From positions 1 to 8,632 of the forward strand of contig JAGYOB010000312.1 in the NCBI GenBank assembly GCA_018399515.1: a stretch of DNA of 8,632 bases, in the 5' to 3' direction. The notes under the pieces are model-generated. The model worked only from the letters and a program-made list of their open reading frames with translations. It was not told the DNA's origin and made no database searches. Every line of letters starts with the position of its first letter. Positions within the stretch are counted from its first letter, which is position 1. Shown in pieces: positions 7,462-8,632 of the stretch. Origin of the DNA: Candidatus Nanopelagicales bacterium (GTDB lineage: Bacteria > Actinomycetota > Actinomycetes > S36-B12). A program made the translations under genes and the position numbers.

Positions 7462-7468
7462 ACCTCCC
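7462..7468 (-). promoter_or_regulatory. Shine-Dalgarno of hrcA
   Basis: GGGAGGT on the minus strand sits four bases before the hrcA ATG. It is the strongest ribosome binding site in the window and decides the hrcA start over the in-frame TTG upstream. It begins four bases after the end of the CIRCE element. Confidence 0.85.
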
Positions 7469-7472
7469 AGCA

Positions 7473-7499
7473 CTGGCACTCTATGGCCGTGAGTGCCAA
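7473..7499 (-). promoter_or_regulatory. CIRCE operator (HrcA binding site)
   Basis: On the minus strand the element reads TTGGCACTC, then a 9-base spacer, then GAGTGCCAG. Compared with the consensus TTAGCACTC-N9-GAGTGCTAA, the core GCACTC/GAGTGC is perfect. The arms pair with each other at eight of nine positions, and the spacer length is exact. It lies between the putative -10 box and the hrcA Shine-Dalgarno, so bound HrcA would block transcription initiation. Confidence 0.95.
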
Positions 7500-7504
7500 T
7501 ACTA
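7499..7504 (-). promoter_or_regulatory. Possible -10 box of the hrcA operon
   Basis: TAGTAT on the minus strand matches the -10 consensus TATAAT at four of six positions, and its last base is the first base of CIRCE. A transcription start about seven bases downstream would fall inside the operator, as expected for a repressed promoter. No convincing -35 is visible 16-18 bases further upstream, so this is tentative. Confidence 0.35.
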
Positions 7505-7528
7505 ACCCCTCGCGACCGGTGGTGCCCT

Positions 7529-7579
7529 GTTCAGCCGGGGTCGATGTTCAGCCGGGGTCGATGTTCACTCGGGGTCGAT
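7529..7579 (-). repeat. 3 x 17-bp tandem repeat spanning the hemW stop codon
   Basis: Three adjacent 17-bp units occupy 7529-7545, 7546-7562 and 7563-7579. On the minus strand two are identical (ATCGACCCCGGCTGAAC). The copy closest to hemW differs at two adjacent bases and supplies the last codons I-D-P-E and the TGA of hemW. The two downstream copies each carry another TGA, but since 17 is not a multiple of three they fall in other frames. The repeat ends about 29 bases upstream of the CIRCE element. Confidence 0.95.
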
Positions 7580-8632
7580 CGCGCCCGCGAGGTCGCGTAC
7601 GCAGGCATCGGCGAGCAACCGTCCCGCATCGGTCAACCGGACCTGCCCCGCCTCCACGGTGAGCATCCCGCGGGATACGTAGTGCTGCAGCACTGGTTCG
7701 GCAGTCGCCGGCAGCAGCGCGCGCTCGATGCCCTCGCGCAGGCGCAGCCGCAGCATCACCGACTCTAGGATGCGCGTGGACTCGTCGATGTCCTCCCAGC
7801 CACCGATCGGTGCACTCCCCGCGCTGACCGCGTCCGCGTGAGCACGCGGATGCTTGACGTTCCACCACCGCATTCCTGGTTGGCCCTCGAGATAGCCATG
7901 CGCCCCGGGTCCGATCGCCCACCAATCCCCACCCCGCCAATAGCCGAGGTTGTGTCGGCATTGACCACCAGGTTTCGCCCAGTTGGAGACCTCGTACCAA
8001 TCCAACCCGTGCTCGCGAGCAAGGCGATCGATGATCGCGTAACGGTCCGCGGCGATGTCGTCATCGGGAGCGGCGATCTCTGCGCGACTGACCTGCTGGG
8101 CCATCCGGGTGCCGGGCTCGATGATCAGCGAGTACGCCGAGAGGTGATCCACCCCGGCATCGAGGACCGCGCGCACCGACATGGTCAGGTCCTCATCCGT
8201 CTCCCCGGGTGTGGCATAGATGAGATCCGCACTGACATGCTCGAAACCCACCTGCCGCGCCTGGGCGATCGCCTCCAACGCCCGGCCCGGCGTATGGGTC
8301 CGATCCAAGGTGGCCAGGACATGCTCAGCCAGGCTCTGCACGCCGAAAGAAACCCGCGTCACACCGGCAGCCCTCACCTGCGCCAAGGACTCGAGCGTGA
8401 CCGAATCCGGATTCGCCTCGATGGTCACCTCGGCATCTGCAGCAAGAGTGAAGGTGTCGTCGATAGCGGCGATGATCGCTGCCACGTCCGAGCTTGCGAG
8501 CAAAGTCGGAGTGCCGCCGCCGATGAACACCGTATCGATCAATTCGGGGCGCCACACCTGACCGGTCAGCTCGATCTCCGCGATCGCGATCCGAGCATAA
8601 TCAGAGGCGGCCAGGTCGATTTCCCGCGGCGT
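7565..8632 (-). CDS. hemW: Heme chaperone HemW (radical SAM), 5' end missing
   Basis: The frame is open from the window edge to a TGA, with 355 residues visible. HemW is a radical-SAM protein related to HemN that binds heme and delivers it to membrane enzymes; it was long misannotated as oxygen-independent coproporphyrinogen oxidase. The SAM-binding GGGTPTLL (visible residues 38-45) is present, followed by TIEANPDS (70-77), VSFGVQSLAEHVL (94-106), DLIYATPGETDEDL (136-149), HLSAYSLIIEPGT (163-175) and YEVSNWAKPGGQCRHNLGYW (213-232). GPGAHGYL (242-249) precedes the C-terminal HemN_C winged-helix domain. The N-terminal CxxxCxxC motif that binds the iron-sulphur cluster lies outside the window, so an intact cluster cannot be confirmed. 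A GTG at visible codon 26 would skip that motif and is not the start. The 3' end lies in a triplicated 17-bp repeat. Confidence 0.95.
   Translation of the reverse strand, partial: TPREIDLAASDYARIAIAEIELTGQVWRPELIDTVFIGGGTPTLLASSDVAAIIAAIDDTFTLAADAEVTIEANPDSVTLESLAQVRAAGVTRVSFGVQSLAEHVLATLDRTHTPGRALEAIAQARQVGFEHVSADLIYATPGETDEDLTMSVRAVLDAGVDHLSAYSLIIEPGTRMAQQVSRAEIAAPDDDIAADRYAIIDRLAREHGLDWYEVSNWAKPGGQCRHNLGYWRGGDWWAIGPGAHGYLEGQPGMRWWNVKHPRAHADAVSAGSAPIGGWEDIDESTRILESVMLRLRLREGIERALLPATAEPVLQHYVSRGMLTVEAGQVRLTDAGRLLADACVRDLAGAIDPE

Larger units (their letters stand above)
1..7504 (-). other. Predicted nine-gene polycistronic unit, hrcA to the EamA transporter
   Basis: Nine same-strand genes follow one another with a single 13-nt gap (hrcA/dnaJ). 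The remaining junctions overlap: GTGA at dnaJ/rsmE, rsmE/HIT and phoH/ybeY; TGATG at HIT/phoH and at the deaminase-like gene/transporter; 14 nt at ybeY/CBS protein; ATGA at CBS protein/deaminase-like gene. No intergenic space is left for an internal terminator. Cotranscription from the CIRCE-controlled promoter is inferred; internal promoters inside coding sequence cannot be excluded, and the 3' end of the unit lies beyond the window. Confidence 0.7.

Noticed and set aside
7458..7499. HrcA start at an in-frame TTG giving 14 extra residues
   Set aside because: The TTG and the following codons are the CIRCE operator itself. The ATG at 7457 has a strong Shine-Dalgarno and matches the family N-terminus.
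7500..7564. A rho-independent terminator for hemW in the gap before hrcA
   Set aside because: No GC-rich hairpin followed by a T run is visible on the minus strand. The region holds only the 17-bp repeat and the promoter zone.

Overview
This window is a stretch of ordinary chromosome from a high-GC Gram-positive bacterium (Actinomycetota). The evidence is the GC-rich sequence, frequent GTG starts, stop/start overlaps at almost every junction, and the gene order hemW - hrcA - dnaJ2 - rsmE - HIT - phoH - ybeY - CBS/HlyC-CorC - cytidine-deaminase-like, which is a conserved actinobacterial neighbourhood. The genus cannot be determined from this sequence. Every real gene lies on the minus strand, so transcription runs from high to low coordinates.

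Layout from right to left. The window opens inside hemW (8632-7565), which is cut at its 5' end. A 107-bp gap follows. It holds a triplicated 17-bp repeat that includes the hemW stop codon, a possible -10 box, a clear CIRCE operator (7473-7499) and a strong Shine-Dalgarno. Nine tightly packed genes then run to the window edge: hrcA (heat-shock repressor), dnaJ (DnaJ2-type co-chaperone), rsmE (16S rRNA m3U1498 methyltransferase), a HIT-family nucleotide hydrolase, phoH (P-loop ATPase), ybeY (rRNA-processing endoribonuclease), a CNNM/HlyC-CorC membrane protein with CBS domains, a small cytidine-deaminase-like protein that has lost its catalytic residues, and an EamA/DMT-family transporter that is still open at position 1. 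Only hrcA/dnaJ has a gap (13 nt). The other seven junctions overlap by 1, 4 or 14 nt (GTGA three times, ATGA once, TGATG twice, 14 nt once), which implies translational coupling along one long transcript.

How they work together: CIRCE with hrcA as first gene predicts HrcA autoregulation and heat-shock control of DnaJ2. The same transcript would carry ribosome and RNA maintenance genes (rsmE, ybeY, phoH), joining protein folding with rRNA quality control. The membrane protein, the deaminase-like protein and the transporter are distal passengers.

I found no mobile element, tRNA, rRNA or CRISPR array, and no credible undescribed system. The points worth a second look are small: an in-frame 3 x 18-bp repeat inside rsmE, the repeated stop-codon segment at the hemW end, the degenerate deaminase, and a transporter where the GTPase gene era is often found.
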